Shown: in pieces, positions 9,376-17,853 of the stretch
Numbering within the stretch: position 1 is the stretch's first letter
Layout: every line of letters begins with the position of its first letter
Source of the DNA: Rhodospirillaceae bacterium
GTDB taxonomy: Bacteria > Pseudomonadota > Alphaproteobacteria > Rhodospirillales > JABHCV01
DNA length: 60,230 bases
Direction of reading: 5' to 3'
Assembly (NCBI GenBank): GCA_018671895.1
Contig: JABHGV010000034.1
Coordinates: forward strand, 1 to 60,230
Made by a program: the position numbers and the translations under genes
Notes under the pieces: model-generated
Told to the model about the DNA's origin: nothing
Databases searched by the model: none
Seen by the model: only the letters and a program-made list of their open reading frames with translations

Positions 9376-9623
9376 TCCACGGCCTTCCTTGCGGCTTTGG
9401 TAGCGCTTTCCTTGTCCCTTATATTGAACCACTCTATATATCTAATGTATTGATATATAAATATAACATTTAATTTTCCATAATATACATTATGCGGTTT
9501 TTAATGTTACGAATACTTGGGGCACGGTAAAAATAATTATGAAATGATAGTAACAATCATCCTCCCCTGACCCGTTCATTGACGTATGATACAAGACATT
9601 TAAAACCAAGGACTCGATCCATC
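9376..9623. other. Intergenic region with an AT-rich core
   Basis: About 250 bases between the MBL gene and the isomerase gene. The section from about 9430 to 9545 is strikingly AT-rich compared with its neighbours, with several TATATA-like stretches. It probably holds the promoter of the downstream gene. No small open reading frame with a convincing start was seen. Confidence 0.5.
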
Positions 9624-10217
9624 ATGACAAAACAAATCGATTATTTCTTCTCGCTGGTCTCGCCGTGGACATATCTGGGCGACGCACAACTGGGCAATCT
9701 CGCCGCCAAACATGAAGCCAAGGTCATCTACAAGCCAATGCAACTTGGCAAAGTGTTTCCGGCGACCGGCGGACTGCCCCTGCCAAAACGTTCGCAACAA
9801 CGACAGGACTATCGACTTGTCGAACTGGAACGATACAGCAAGCGGTTGAACCTCCCTTTGAACCTGCACCCGGCCCATTTTCCGGCCGATGAAAGCAAGG
9901 CTGCGGGCATGGTCCTGACCTCCATCAAATTGGGGATCGAGCCTTGTGTGCTGGTCAACACCATTCTGACGGCCGTCTGGGCACGTGATTTGGACATATC
10001 CGATGACACCACCCTGCTCTCGCTGGCCAAGGAAATCGGCATGAACGGCGAAGAATTGCTGGCCGGGGCCGCCGATCCTGACACAATGGCCGTCTGGGAC
10101 GCCAACTCTGACGAAGCCATCGAGCGTGGAGTCTTCGGATCCCCCTTCTATTTCGTCGATGACGAGCCGTTCTGGGGGCAAGACCGCCTTGATCTGGTGG
10201 AAGACGCACTCGCCTGA
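9624..10217 (+). CDS. 2-hydroxychromene-2-carboxylate isomerase-like protein (DsbA/kappa-GST family)
   Basis: A 197-residue thioredoxin-fold protein. The N-terminal segment FSLVSPWTYLG carries the Ser that binds the glutathione thiol in HCCA isomerases in place of the DsbA CxxC, which is absent. The C-terminal part (ERGVFGSPFYFVDDEPFWGQDRLDLV) is the classic end of the family. The ATG at 9624 follows AAGGA and was preferred to a TTG at 9579. It overlaps mazG by one base. Glutathione-dependent isomerisation of an aromatic degradation intermediate is the family reaction, but no aromatic pathway genes are near, so the substrate is open. Confidence 0.87.
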   Translation: MTKQIDYFFSLVSPWTYLGDAQLGNLAAKHEAKVIYKPMQLGKVFPATGGLPLPKRSQQRQDYRLVELERYSKRLNLPLNLHPAHFPADESKAAGMVLTSIKLGIEPCVLVNTILTAVWARDLDISDDTTLLSLAKEIGMNGEELLAGAADPDTMAVWDANSDEAIERGVFGSPFYFVDDEPFWGQDRLDLVEDALA

Positions 10218-11023
10218 TGGACACCTCCAAGCCTGGCAATATCGAGCACCTGATAGAAATCATGGCACTGCTGCGTGACCCGGAAAAGGGCTGTCCGTGG
10301 GACGTTGAGCAGACTTTTGCTTCCATCGCCCCGCATACCATCGAAGAAGCCTACGAAGTCGCAGATGCCATCGAACAGAACGATATGGCGGCCCTTACCG
10401 ACGAGCTGGGCGATTTACTGCTGCAAGTGGTGTTTCACGCCCGCATGGCCGAAGAAGACGGCATTTTCAGCTTCGATGATGTCGCCGGTGCCATCTGTGA
10501 CAAGCTTGTCCGCCGCCACCCGCATGTATTTTCCGATACCGAGATCAAGACCGCCGAGGCCCAGACATCGGCCTGGGAAGAGCAGAAAGCCCAGGAACGT
10601 CAGGCCAAAAGCGGTAATGACACCCCGCCCAGCGCGCTGGATGGCGTCACCATTGGCCTGCCCGCCCTGATGCGCGCCCTGAAATTGCAGAAACGTGCGG
10701 CGCGGGTCGGTTTTGACTGGCACGAAGCCGCAGATGTGCTGGATAAATTTGCCGAAGAAATTGCGGAAATGGAGGACGAAATGGAAAACAACGGTTCGCC
10801 AGAGCGACTTGAAGACGAGCTTGGTGACCTGTTGTTCACATGCGTCAATCTGGCCCGCAAACTAGGCATCGATCCGGAAGTCGCCCTGCGCAAGGGTAAC
10901 GCCAAGTTTGAACGCCGTTTCAAGGGCGTCGAAGCCCTGCTGGCAAAGGATGGCAAGACACCGGTTGAGTCTGATCTCGAAGAAATGGATGCGCTGTGGG
11001 CAATAGCCAAGAAGCAAGTCTAG
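10217..11023 (+). CDS. mazG: Nucleoside triphosphate pyrophosphohydrolase MazG
   Basis: Hydrolyses (d)NTPs to NMP and pyrophosphate. The protein has 268 residues with two tandem MazG domains, each with the EExxD-type magnesium site: EEAYE...DELGDLLLQVVFH in the first (about residues 35-75) and ERLEDELGDLLFTCVNLARK in the second (about 195-215). The opening MALLRDPEKGCPWD is diagnostic. It starts inside the stop of the isomerase gene (one-base overlap). mazG near hflX-hfq-ntr is a usual alphaproteobacterial neighbourhood. Confidence 0.95.
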   Translation: MDTSKPGNIEHLIEIMALLRDPEKGCPWDVEQTFASIAPHTIEEAYEVADAIEQNDMAALTDELGDLLLQVVFHARMAEEDGIFSFDDVAGAICDKLVRRHPHVFSDTEIKTAEAQTSAWEEQKAQERQAKSGNDTPPSALDGVTIGLPALMRALKLQKRAARVGFDWHEAADVLDKFAEEIAEMEDEMENNGSPERLEDELGDLLFTCVNLARKLGIDPEVALRKGNAKFERRFKGVEALLAKDGKTPVESDLEEMDALWAIAKKQV

Positions 11024-11057
11024 TAAGGCCCCTTCCCCGTCGTTTAAGATACCCGCC

Positions 11058-11669
11058 ATGATGTATGCCCGTTTGAAATCCCTGTTGTTGATTATCGTGC
11101 TCGCCGCCGGTGTTAGTGGATGCTACATCCCGGCCAGCTTCGATGCCGAAATCAATATTGATCGCGGTGGATACTACAAATTCAAGTTCGACGGATACCT
11201 GGCCCACGTCACCCTGTTCAATCAGGTTCAAAGCGGCAAGATGACGGCAGAGGAAGAAGCCAAAAAGGCGAAAGTTCTGGAGAAGGATTTCCTGCGTGAT
11301 TCATCGACCAAAGAATTCAAATACTTCAAGCAGGGTCACTTCAAGGTGGTCTGGGAAAAAGAAGGCGACTTGCTGAAATCACGTATGGTTTCATTCGCCC
11401 GGCGCAACGAGAACATGTTCTCGCTGGGCTATAACAAGAACAGCAGTGTCGTCAGTGTGATGGGAACCCCCATATCCAAGATCAACGCCAAACGCCTGCT
11501 TGATGCAGGTCTTCGCGTGCAGGGGCAAGTCCGGGTGATCACCAACGCCAACGTCAAAAGCCACAATGCGCAAACGATCAAAAAAGGCAAAGGCCGCGAA
11601 AAGACCTACATCTGGAATATCAAATCGCCCATGGATGATTCTCCTAAACTCCAGTTCATATTGCGCTGA
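11058..11669 (+). CDS. Unknown lipoprotein
   Basis: A 203-residue protein I do not recognise. It has an N-terminal signal with a lipobox VSGC, Cys22, so it is probably lipidated and anchored facing the periplasm. The mature part is rich in Lys, Tyr and Phe, opens with a beta-like stretch (FDAEINIDRGGYYKFKFDGYLAHV) and has a Lys/Glu-rich helix near residues 58-75. No catalytic motif or cysteine pair is visible. It follows mazG by 34 bases and is convergent with the dehydrogenase gene. A bona fide gene given its strong signal sequence and uninterrupted length. Confidence 0.75.
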   Translation: MMYARLKSLLLIIVLAAGVSGCYIPASFDAEINIDRGGYYKFKFDGYLAHVTLFNQVQSGKMTAEEEAKKAKVLEKDFLRDSSTKEFKYFKQGHFKVVWEKEGDLLKSRMVSFARRNENMFSLGYNKNSSVVSVMGTPISKINAKRLLDAGLRVQGQVRVITNANVKSHNAQTIKKGKGREKTYIWNIKSPMDDSPKLQFILR

Positions 11670-11707
11670 AACAACGAGCGTCACCCAAAGGGTGCACAAG
11701 CAAAATG

Positions 11708-11730
11708 GCGATTACTTTTTAAGTAATCGC
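11708..11730. terminator. Palindrome between convergent genes, candidate bidirectional terminator
   Basis: A perfect 10-bp stem (11708-11717 with 11721-11730) encloses a 3-base TTT loop and overlaps the last codons of the minus-strand dehydrogenase gene. A second short hairpin (CACCC/GGGTG) lies just before it near 11681-11694. There is no T-tract, so a terminating role is inferred only from position. Confidence 0.4.
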
Positions 11731-12584
11731 AGCAAGCTTGACGTATCCCAGCGGCCACCGCCCATTTCCGATACCTGATCGTAGAAACCGGCCACAGTTT
11801 CGGTAACTGGCAACTTGGCGCCGTTGTTTTTTGATTCAGCTATGCAGATGCCCAAATCCTTGCGCATCCAATCAACGGCGAAACCGAATTCGAATTCATC
11901 TTTGACCATGGTGTAGCCACGGTTTTCCATCTGCCACGACTGGGCCGCGCCCTTGGAGATCACATCGACGACCAGTTTGGCGTCCAGACCGGCGGCCTCG
12001 GCAAAGTTCAGGCCTTCGGACAGGCCCTGAACAAGACCTGCAATGCAAATCTGGTTGACCATTTTAGTGAGCTGCCCGGCCCCGGCGTCGCCCATCAGGG
12101 TGACTGCCTTGCCATAAATTTCCATGACTGGTGCGGTCTCGTCGAATTTTTCCTTATCGCCGCCCAGCATGATCGTCAGTTGGGCGTTTTCGGCCCCGGC
12201 TTGACCACCCGATACCGGGCCATCGAGGAAACCCTTGTCCTGGGATTTGGCGGCGGCATAAATTTCTCGTGCTACATCAGCCGATGCCGTCGTGTGATCG
12301 ACAAAAACAGCGCCTTCGTCCATACCTGCCAGAATGCCGTCATCACCGAAAGTCACACTGCGCAGATCATCATCATTGCCGACACAGGCAAAGATAATAT
12401 CGGCACCGGCGGATGCCTTGGCCGGTGTGTCGGCAAAGTTGCCGCCATGTTCCTTGGCCCAGGCTTCAGCCTTGGCGGTGGTGCGGTTATAGACGGTGAC
12501 TTCGTGCCCGGCTTTTGCCAGATGTCCAGCCATGGGATAACCCATGACACCGAGTCCGATGAAGGCGAGTTTTTGCTTAGACAT
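11712..12584 (-). CDS. Beta-hydroxyacid dehydrogenase (3-hydroxyisobutyrate dehydrogenase / tartronate semialdehyde reductase family)
   Basis: A 290-residue NAD(P)-dependent oxidoreductase. The Rossmann motif GLGVMGYPMAGHLAKAGH is at residues 8-25; the substrate loop DGPVSGGQAGA lies near 121 and the catalytic Lys is in TKMVNQ near 173. The Arg of YNRT just after the glycine motif favours NADPH, but this is not certain. Substrate choice (3-hydroxyisobutyrate, tartronate semialdehyde, succinic semialdehyde) cannot be read from the sequence, and no pathway partners are next to it. Confidence 0.9.
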   Translation of the reverse strand: MSKQKLAFIGLGVMGYPMAGHLAKAGHEVTVYNRTTAKAEAWAKEHGGNFADTPAKASAGADIIFACVGNDDDLRSVTFGDDGILAGMDEGAVFVDHTTASADVAREIYAAAKSQDKGFLDGPVSGGQAGAENAQLTIMLGGDKEKFDETAPVMEIYGKAVTLMGDAGAGQLTKMVNQICIAGLVQGLSEGLNFAEAAGLDAKLVVDVISKGAAQSWQMENRGYTMVKDEFEFGFAVDWMRKDLGICIAESKNNGAKLPVTETVAGFYDQVSEMGGGRWDTSSLLRLLKK

Positions 12585-12665
12585 GATGATATTAGCTCCT
12601 TGAAAATAGGTGGGTATTATGTCCCCTGGACGAGCGTCCGAAAACCGGTTTTTCGTATCATGAGA

Positions 12666-13478
12666 TCAGGTATCGGCGAGCATCGAAGTTATTGTTTCCC
12701 ATGATGCCCTCCCCGGGGCCATCAAAAGGATTTCATTGGTTTTCATGGTTTCATCAGGGGTCAAGCCCGGCGTATATGCGGCGTCACTTTTGACCAGTCG
12801 CGAATAGCCTCCGGCCTCTGAATGGATCAGCACACCGGCGGCGTGATCCCACGGTTTCAGCCGAAAGGCGAAACGTGCGTAGTGTAAGCCTCCCAACGAC
12901 AGGTCCATGTAATCTCGACCGACACAGTTGACGCGTCTTATCGCCCCTACCTTTTGGGATGCAAGCCTTTGGGCGACGCGCGGGCTAAGCGATCCAACCA
13001 TTTCTTCAATTGGTGGCGGGGCTGGCAACGTCAGTCTGCGATCACCTGACCATGCCCCCTTGCCCAATTCTGCGTGGATCGTCTCGCCGGTGATCGGGTC
13101 ATGAATCCAGCCGGTTTTCGTTACCCCGCCTTCAACATAGGCAACAATAACCACGAACGGGGCTTGGCCCCGACTGAAGTTGCCGGTGCCGTCCACCGGG
13201 TCGATGATCCACACCGGGGCGTCGCCCTGAATTTGCTTGATAACATCGGGGTCGGCATCTGCGTTTTCTTCGCCGACAACGCAGGATCCGGGCACCAGTT
13301 CAAGCAGGTGTTCGCTTAAATATCGCTCAGCATTCAGGTCGGCGATGGTGACCAGATCGCCGGGACCTTTTTCGCGAATATCATCACCGCTGAGATGCTG
13401 AAACCGGGGCATGATTTCATCAACTGCGGCCGCCTCGATAATGTCGATGACCCGTTTGTTATCAGGAAAGCTATTCAT
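12666..13478 (-). CDS. Inositol monophosphatase family protein
   Basis: A 270-residue magnesium-dependent phosphatase of the IMPase/CysQ fold. The metal-binding motifs are GEENAD near residue 70, IDPVDGTGNF near 90 and the C-terminal PWDHAAGVLIHSEAGG near 210. Start at the ATG at 13478; upstream in-frame codons reach into the divergent promoter region and were rejected. The substrate could be inositol phosphate, histidinol phosphate or 3'-phosphoadenosine 5'-phosphate; the sequence does not decide. Divergent from the MBL gene that starts at 13550. Confidence 0.88.
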   Translation of the reverse strand: MNSFPDNKRVIDIIEAAAVDEIMPRFQHLSGDDIREKGPGDLVTIADLNAERYLSEHLLELVPGSCVVGEENADADPDVIKQIQGDAPVWIIDPVDGTGNFSRGQAPFVVIVAYVEGGVTKTGWIHDPITGETIHAELGKGAWSGDRRLTLPAPPPIEEMVGSLSPRVAQRLASQKVGAIRRVNCVGRDYMDLSLGGLHYARFAFRLKPWDHAAGVLIHSEAGGYSRLVKSDAAYTPGLTPDETMKTNEILLMAPGRASWETITSMLADT

Positions 13479-13549
13479 TGATTGATTGTTCTTTCGTCTC
13501 TTCCTGAACAGTGAGATAACCATGATAAACCATAGACAGGAGAAAAAGC

Positions 13550-14476
13550 TTGAGACATTTGAAGACCGTTGTTGCACTGGCTCTTGTGATTGCTTTCGCC
13601 CCCCCAGCCCTTGCAGAAGAACCGCCGTTGAAAGTCGTTCCCGTCGCCAAGGATGTCTATGCCCTGGTCGGCGAAGCGCTGCAACGTTCGCCCAAAAACC
13701 TTGGCAACAACGCCACATTCGGCGTCGTCGTTACACCGGCGGGTGTTGTACTGGTTGATCCGGGCGGCAGCCTTAAGGGTGCGAAAATGATCGCCGCTGC
13801 CATCAAGACCGTTACCGATAAACCGGTGGTGGCCGTAATCAATACCGGCGGTCAGGATCATCGCTGGTTCGGCAATGATTACTTCATGAAACGCGGCGCC
13901 AAGGTCTATGCGGCCAATAACGCTGTCGAAGATCAGAAAGAACGGGTGTCGGACCAATTAACCGGCCTGGAAGCGCTGATCGGCGCAGACAATGTTGTCG
14001 GAACAGTTCCTGTCCATGCCGACAATACCTTCGATGACAGTATGGAACTGGATGTCGGTGGCGTTCATTTCCTCATTGCAAACCCTGCGACTGCCCATTC
14101 AGCCGGTGACAGCTACGTCTGGCTGGCCGATCGCAAGGTCGTTTTCAGCGGCGATATCGCCTATGTCGACCGGATGCTGGTAATCAATCCTGAATCCAGC
14201 CTGTTGGGATGGATCGAGGCATTCGAGGCGGTTGCTGCCCTGAAACCAAAGGTTCTGGTTCCCGGTCATGGCAGGCCGGACGATATCAAACGCGCCCAAT
14301 TCGAGACTTATGAGTATCTCGTCAATCTGCGCGACCGTACGCAGGAATACATCGATGGCGGCGGCGATGCCCAAGGCTCGGTCGATATTGATCAGGAACG
14401 CTTCAAGGTCATTCCGCTGTTCGATCAAGCTGGCCGACGCAATGCGCAGGCGGCATACGTTGAGATGGAGTTTTAG
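13550..14476 (+). CDS. Secreted MBL-fold protein with an altered zinc motif
   Basis: A 308-residue periplasmic protein with a signal peptide (cleavage after ALA, residue 22) and a metallo-beta-lactamase fold. It resembles the SoxH/quinoprotein-associated MBL group. The usual THxHxDHxxGN zinc motif is replaced by NTGGQDHRWFGN (98-109), which loses two His ligands and one position. The other signature parts are kept: AHSAGDSYVW near 183, FSGDIAYVDRM near 199 and VLVPGHGRP near 235. The start codon is TTG. It may bind one metal or none. No sox or PQQ dehydrogenase genes are adjacent. Fold is sure; activity is not. Confidence 0.8.
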   Translation: MRHLKTVVALALVIAFAPPALAEEPPLKVVPVAKDVYALVGEALQRSPKNLGNNATFGVVVTPAGVVLVDPGGSLKGAKMIAAAIKTVTDKPVVAVINTGGQDHRWFGNDYFMKRGAKVYAANNAVEDQKERVSDQLTGLEALIGADNVVGTVPVHADNTFDDSMELDVGGVHFLIANPATAHSAGDSYVWLADRKVVFSGDIAYVDRMLVINPESSLLGWIEAFEAVAALKPKVLVPGHGRPDDIKRAQFETYEYLVNLRDRTQEYIDGGGDAQGSVDIDQERFKVIPLFDQAGRRNAQAAYVEMEF

Positions 14477-14491
14477 AGAAAACTCCATCTC
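14462..14491 (+). terminator. Strong hairpin spanning the MBL stop codon
   Basis: A perfect 13-bp stem (14462-14474 with 14479-14491) with a 4-base loop covers the stop codon of the MBL gene. There is no T-run after it, so it may act as a transcript-end stabiliser or a Rho-assisted terminator rather than a classic intrinsic terminator. Confidence 0.5.
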
Positions 14492-14583
14492 TTGCCCCTC
14501 AAGCGCCGGGCGGGGCTACTCGCCCCTTGGCTTATTGGGCTTCTGGAAGTCAAAACACGATTGGTGAACTGAGACGGGAGTAG

Positions 14584-14613
14584 AAAAAATTAGTTCCTGT
14601 TTCCTTTTGGAAC
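14584..14613 (-). terminator. Candidate terminator after hflX
   Basis: On the minus strand, a short stem GTTCC/GGAAC (14609-14613 with 14593-14597) is followed by TAATTTTTTC. It lies 37 bases beyond the hflX stop codon. The stem is only 5 bp, so confidence is moderate. Confidence 0.45.
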
Positions 14614-14649
14614 GTGGCTTCCAGAGTCCGCACCGCCCACAGGGCGCGC

Positions 14650-15960
14650 TTACGAGACCAGATTTTTCATAAATCTGGCGGCGTTGATGTCGTCGAGCCT
14701 GACCTTCAGGTGAATTCCCTGTTCGTCGTCGGTGCGCTCGATAACCTCGCCGTGATTGTACAACCAGCTTAAGCCCGCACCGTCATCGGATGACAATTCA
14801 ACATCGTGGATTGTCATATTTGCCGACAACAGCTGATCGAGCGCCTCCAGCAGGGCATCGCATCCCTCCCCTGTTTCCGCCGACAGGGCAACGGTCAGAT
14901 CATTGGCGTTCTTTGATCGCTGGACCAGGGCCAGACGATCCCCATCATCCAGCAAATCAATCTTGTTCATCGCCTCGAGGGTATTGGTGCGCACATCGTC
15001 ATCAATGTCCAATTGCGACATTACCGTTTCGACGTCTGATTTCTGTGCCCCGCAGTCTGGATGCGAGCTGTCGCGCACATGCACAATGATATTGGCCTCG
15101 GTCACTTCTTCCAGTGTGGCGTGAAAGGCGTTGACCAGTTCATGCGGCAGATCAGAGATAAAGCCGACCGTATCGGACAATATTACCGAACGACCGCTGG
15201 CCAGTTCAATGCCACGCATGGTCGGGTCCAGGGTCGCGAATAACTGATCGCGCGCCGCAACCTTGGCCTTGGTCAGCCTGTTAAACAGTGTTGATTTACC
15301 GGCGTTGGTATACCCGACAAGCGCGATGATCGGATACGGCACTTTGCGCCGCGCCTTACGATGCAATTCGCGGGTTCGTTTGACGTCTTTAAGCTGGCGT
15401 CGAAGATGAGTAATGCGCTGGTCGATTTGTCGCCGGTCAGTCTCGATCTGGGTTTCACCGGGACCGCCCATAAAACCTGCACCGCCCCGTTGACGTTCCA
15501 GGTGGGTCCAGCTTCGGACCAATCGCGACCGCAGATACGTCTGGGCCGCAAGATCAACCTGCAGGCGGCCTTCACGGGTCCGCGCCCGGGCACCGAAAAT
15601 CTCAAGGATAAGCCCGGTTCGGTCGATCACCTTGCAGCCCAGTTCAGTCTCAAGATTACGCTGCTGAATGGGGCTAAGCGCCGTGTCGACAACAACAACA
15701 TCAATACCGGCCGAGCCGTTGTTTCCCGATATCAAGCCGGCAAAGCTATCGAGCACACCCTTGCCAAGAAACGTCGCCGGGCGCACCCGGTTGACGGTGG
15801 AAATGACACCCTCGACAACGTCGACGCCAATGGACGTCGCCAAGGCGGTGATTTCCTCGAGACGTGCTTCAGGCTCGCGAATGCCGCGAATGCCGGTTTT
15901 CAGATGTGGGTGGATAACCAGACAACGTTCGACTTCGTCGCCTTCGTTGTCAGTTCTCAA
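14650..15960 (-). CDS. hflX: Ribosome-associated GTPase HflX
   Basis: A 436-residue GTPase that splits or rescues ribosomes, notably under stress. The N-terminal HflX domain (about 20-190) includes GGPGETQIETDRR. The G domain has G1 GYTNAGKSTLFN near residue 213, G3 DTVGFI near 258 and G4 NKID near 335. The start is TTG at 15960, preceded by GGAG on the minus strand. It lies 15 bases after hfq, the classic hfq-hflX pair. Confidence 0.94.
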   Translation of the reverse strand: MRTDNEGDEVERCLVIHPHLKTGIRGIREPEARLEEITALATSIGVDVVEGVISTVNRVRPATFLGKGVLDSFAGLISGNNGSAGIDVVVVDTALSPIQQRNLETELGCKVIDRTGLILEIFGARARTREGRLQVDLAAQTYLRSRLVRSWTHLERQRGGAGFMGGPGETQIETDRRQIDQRITHLRRQLKDVKRTRELHRKARRKVPYPIIALVGYTNAGKSTLFNRLTKAKVAARDQLFATLDPTMRGIELASGRSVILSDTVGFISDLPHELVNAFHATLEEVTEANIIVHVRDSSHPDCGAQKSDVETVMSQLDIDDDVRTNTLEAMNKIDLLDDGDRLALVQRSKNANDLTVALSAETGEGCDALLEALDQLLSANMTIHDVELSSDDGAGLSWLYNHGEVIERTDDEQGIHLKVRLDDINAARFMKNLVS

Positions 15961-15975
15961 ACCCGGTTCTCCGGA

Positions 15976-16227
15976 TTACTCTTCAGCGTCATCCTTTTCC
16001 GGCTCGAATAACTGAACCGGCTCTCCTGGCATGATCGTAGAGATGGCATGTTTATAGACAAGCTGCGTGTGCCCATCCCGGCGCAACAGCACCGAGAAAT
16101 TATCGAACCAGGTAACGATGCCTTGTAATTTAACGCCATTGACGAGAAAGACCGTTACGGCCGTTTTGTTCTTTCGTATGTGATTCAGCAATACGTCCTG
16201 AACGCTCTGTGTTTTATCGGGCGACAT
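15976..16227 (-). CDS. hfq: RNA chaperone Hfq
   Basis: An 83-residue Sm-like protein that forms hexamers and pairs small RNAs with mRNAs. The Sm1 segment ([23 protein letters not shown]) and the Sm2 motif YKHAIST are intact. I chose the ATG at 16227 because a G-rich ribosome site (GGGGGGG) stands 4 bases ahead and this gives the usual family length; an ATG at 16257 would add ten unlikely residues. The C-terminal tail is short and acidic (EKDDAEE), as usual in alphaproteobacteria. Confidence 0.96.
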   Translation of the reverse strand: MSPDKTQSVQDVLLNHIRKNKTAVTVFLVNGVKLQGIVTWFDNFSVLLRRDGHTQLVYKHAISTIMPGEPVQLFEPEKDDAEE

Positions 16228-16330
16228 ATTATCCCCCCCGTTGTCATTGGAACCCATTTTCAGGTTCGGTTTTGTTTCCCTGTTGTACTATTTCCAGTCT
16301 GACGCCCCTTTGCCAGCGGAAACAATAATC

Positions 16331-16978
16331 CTACAACTGTTTTACCAACTTGCATAGTGCCCGACAATCGGCGACATGATGAACCGGCGGATGATCCGCG
16401 AATTCCCCCGGCGCCGGAGCCTCCCGGCGCAGCAAAACCCCCGTCAGCCCTGCGTTACAGGCACATTCCATATCAATATCGGCATCGCCGACAAACAACA
16501 CATCGGTGTTTGCATCAATGCCACTGTCCGACAACGCCATTTCAACAGGTAACACAGACGGTTTATCTGTCTTGGCATCCAGCGCCCCGACCAATTTGCC
16601 AAAATGGCGATCCCAGCCCAAATGAGTTGATTCACGGCGCAGGTATTCACCCCGTTTGTTGCTGACGACGCCCATATAAATACCGTGTCCTGATAACTCG
16701 TCGAGCATTTCAGCGACGCCTTCAATGGGTGTCAGTTTCTTTATGTGAATATCATCGAAGCGCCCGTAGAACGTATCGGCGGCCTTGTTCCAGTCATCGC
16801 CAAAGATACCGGGGAAACTGTCACGCAGGGATTTGCGTACCCTGGTCCGGGTTTCATCAATACTCCACAGGGGCTTGTCAAATGCCTCGAAGGTAAAGTT
16901 CAGGGCCTCGTGAATAACAAGCCAACTGTCGATCAGGGTGTTGTCCCAATCGAACAGGATCGCCTTCGGATGGCTCAT
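16331..16978 (-). CDS. HAD-superfamily phosphatase (phosphoglycolate-phosphatase-like)
   Basis: A 215-residue HAD hydrolase. Motif I is FDWDNTLIDS at residues 8-17 with the nucleophile and acid Asp, motif II is in GVVSNKRG near 108 and motif IV is FVGDADIDMECA near 168. A helical cap lies between motif I and II. It starts within the end of dat (4-base overlap), so the two are co-translated. The substrate is unknown; small phosphorylated metabolites such as phosphoglycolate are typical. Confidence 0.88.
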   Translation of the reverse strand: MSHPKAILFDWDNTLIDSWLVIHEALNFTFEAFDKPLWSIDETRTRVRKSLRDSFPGIFGDDWNKAADTFYGRFDDIHIKKLTPIEGVAEMLDELSGHGIYMGVVSNKRGEYLRRESTHLGWDRHFGKLVGALDAKTDKPSVLPVEMALSDSGIDANTDVLFVGDADIDMECACNAGLTGVLLRREAPAPGEFADHPPVHHVADCRALCKLVKQL

Positions 16979-17853
16979 ACGGCTGCCTGATCGTTCATGT
17001 GTTCGGCGTAATAGTCGAGCAACCGGGCGACCAGTGGGCCGGGCTTCCCGCCGCTGACTTTATCGCCATCAATCCGCGCCACCGGTTTGACAAATGACGT
17101 GGTCGACGTGATGAAGGCTTCGGCAGCAGCTTTGGCGTCTTCAACGGAAAATGCCTTTTCAACGAAATCGATGCCTTGCTCGTCGGCAATTTTCAACACC
17201 GTCTTGCGGGTGATGCCGTTAAGAATGGCGTTATCGGCATGGCGCGTCATCAAGGTGCCGTCAGCAGCAACGATCCAGGCATTCGACGATGTGCCTTCGG
17301 TAATCAGGCCATCATCATCAACGAACCACGCTTCGTATGCTCCGGCCTGGACCGCCTGTTCCTTGCCAAGACAGTTGGCGAGCAACGATATGGATTTAAT
17401 ATCGCGGCGTTTCCAACGGATTTCCGGAATGGTGATCACATCGACGCCCTTGCTCGCCTGTGCGGCATCGAAAGGCGGCATGGACCGGGCGGTCAGAATC
17501 AGTGAACTTTCTGAATATGCCGGAAACGCGTGATTTCTGGGGGCAACGCCACGGGAAATCTGCAAATAGATAATGCCGTCGTTGATCCGGTTGCGCCCGA
17601 TGACCTGTCGCATGACGATGGACAGGCAACGCGCCGACATCGGCCAGTCGATTTCAAGCTCGCTTAAGGAACGCTCGAGCCGTTCCATGTGGGCTGCTTC
17701 ATCAACCAGACTGCCGCGATGAATGGCGATGACTTCGTAAACGCCATCAGAAAACTGATAACCCCTGTCTTCGATATGAACAGCAGCGGCATTGTGCGGC
17801 AGATAGCTACCGTTGACGTATGCGATACGGGACAAGGGTCCAAACTCACTCAT
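16975..17853 (-). CDS. dat: D-amino-acid aminotransferase (class IV PLP enzyme)
   Basis: A 292-residue class IV aminotransferase, most like D-alanine aminotransferase, which moves amino groups between D-amino acids and 2-oxoacids. The fold signatures are AYVNGSYLPHNAA at the N-terminus, the ring-opening FSDGVYEVI, the PLP Lys in RRDIKSISLL near residue 148, and EGTSSNAWIV near 182. A branched-chain aminotransferase role is possible but less likely given length and motifs. The first 18 coding bases have a perfect complement about 245 bases upstream in the leader (see the nested inverted repeat). It leads the dat-HAD pair. Confidence 0.87.
   Translation of the reverse strand: MSEFGPLSRIAYVNGSYLPHNAAAVHIEDRGYQFSDGVYEVIAIHRGSLVDEAAHMERLERSLSELEIDWPMSARCLSIVMRQVIGRNRINDGIIYLQISRGVAPRNHAFPAYSESSLILTARSMPPFDAAQASKGVDVITIPEIRWKRRDIKSISLLANCLGKEQAVQAGAYEAWFVDDDGLITEGTSSNAWIVAADGTLMTRHADNAILNGITRKTVLKIADEQGIDFVEKAFSVEDAKAAAEAFITSTTSFVKPVARIDGDKVSGGKPGPLVARLLDYYAEHMNDQAAV

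Noticed and set aside
12641-12652. Palindrome AAAACCGGTTTT, also at 56937-56948
   Set aside because: Two copies of a short palindrome are not enough for a repeat family, and the stem cannot form a stable hairpin.
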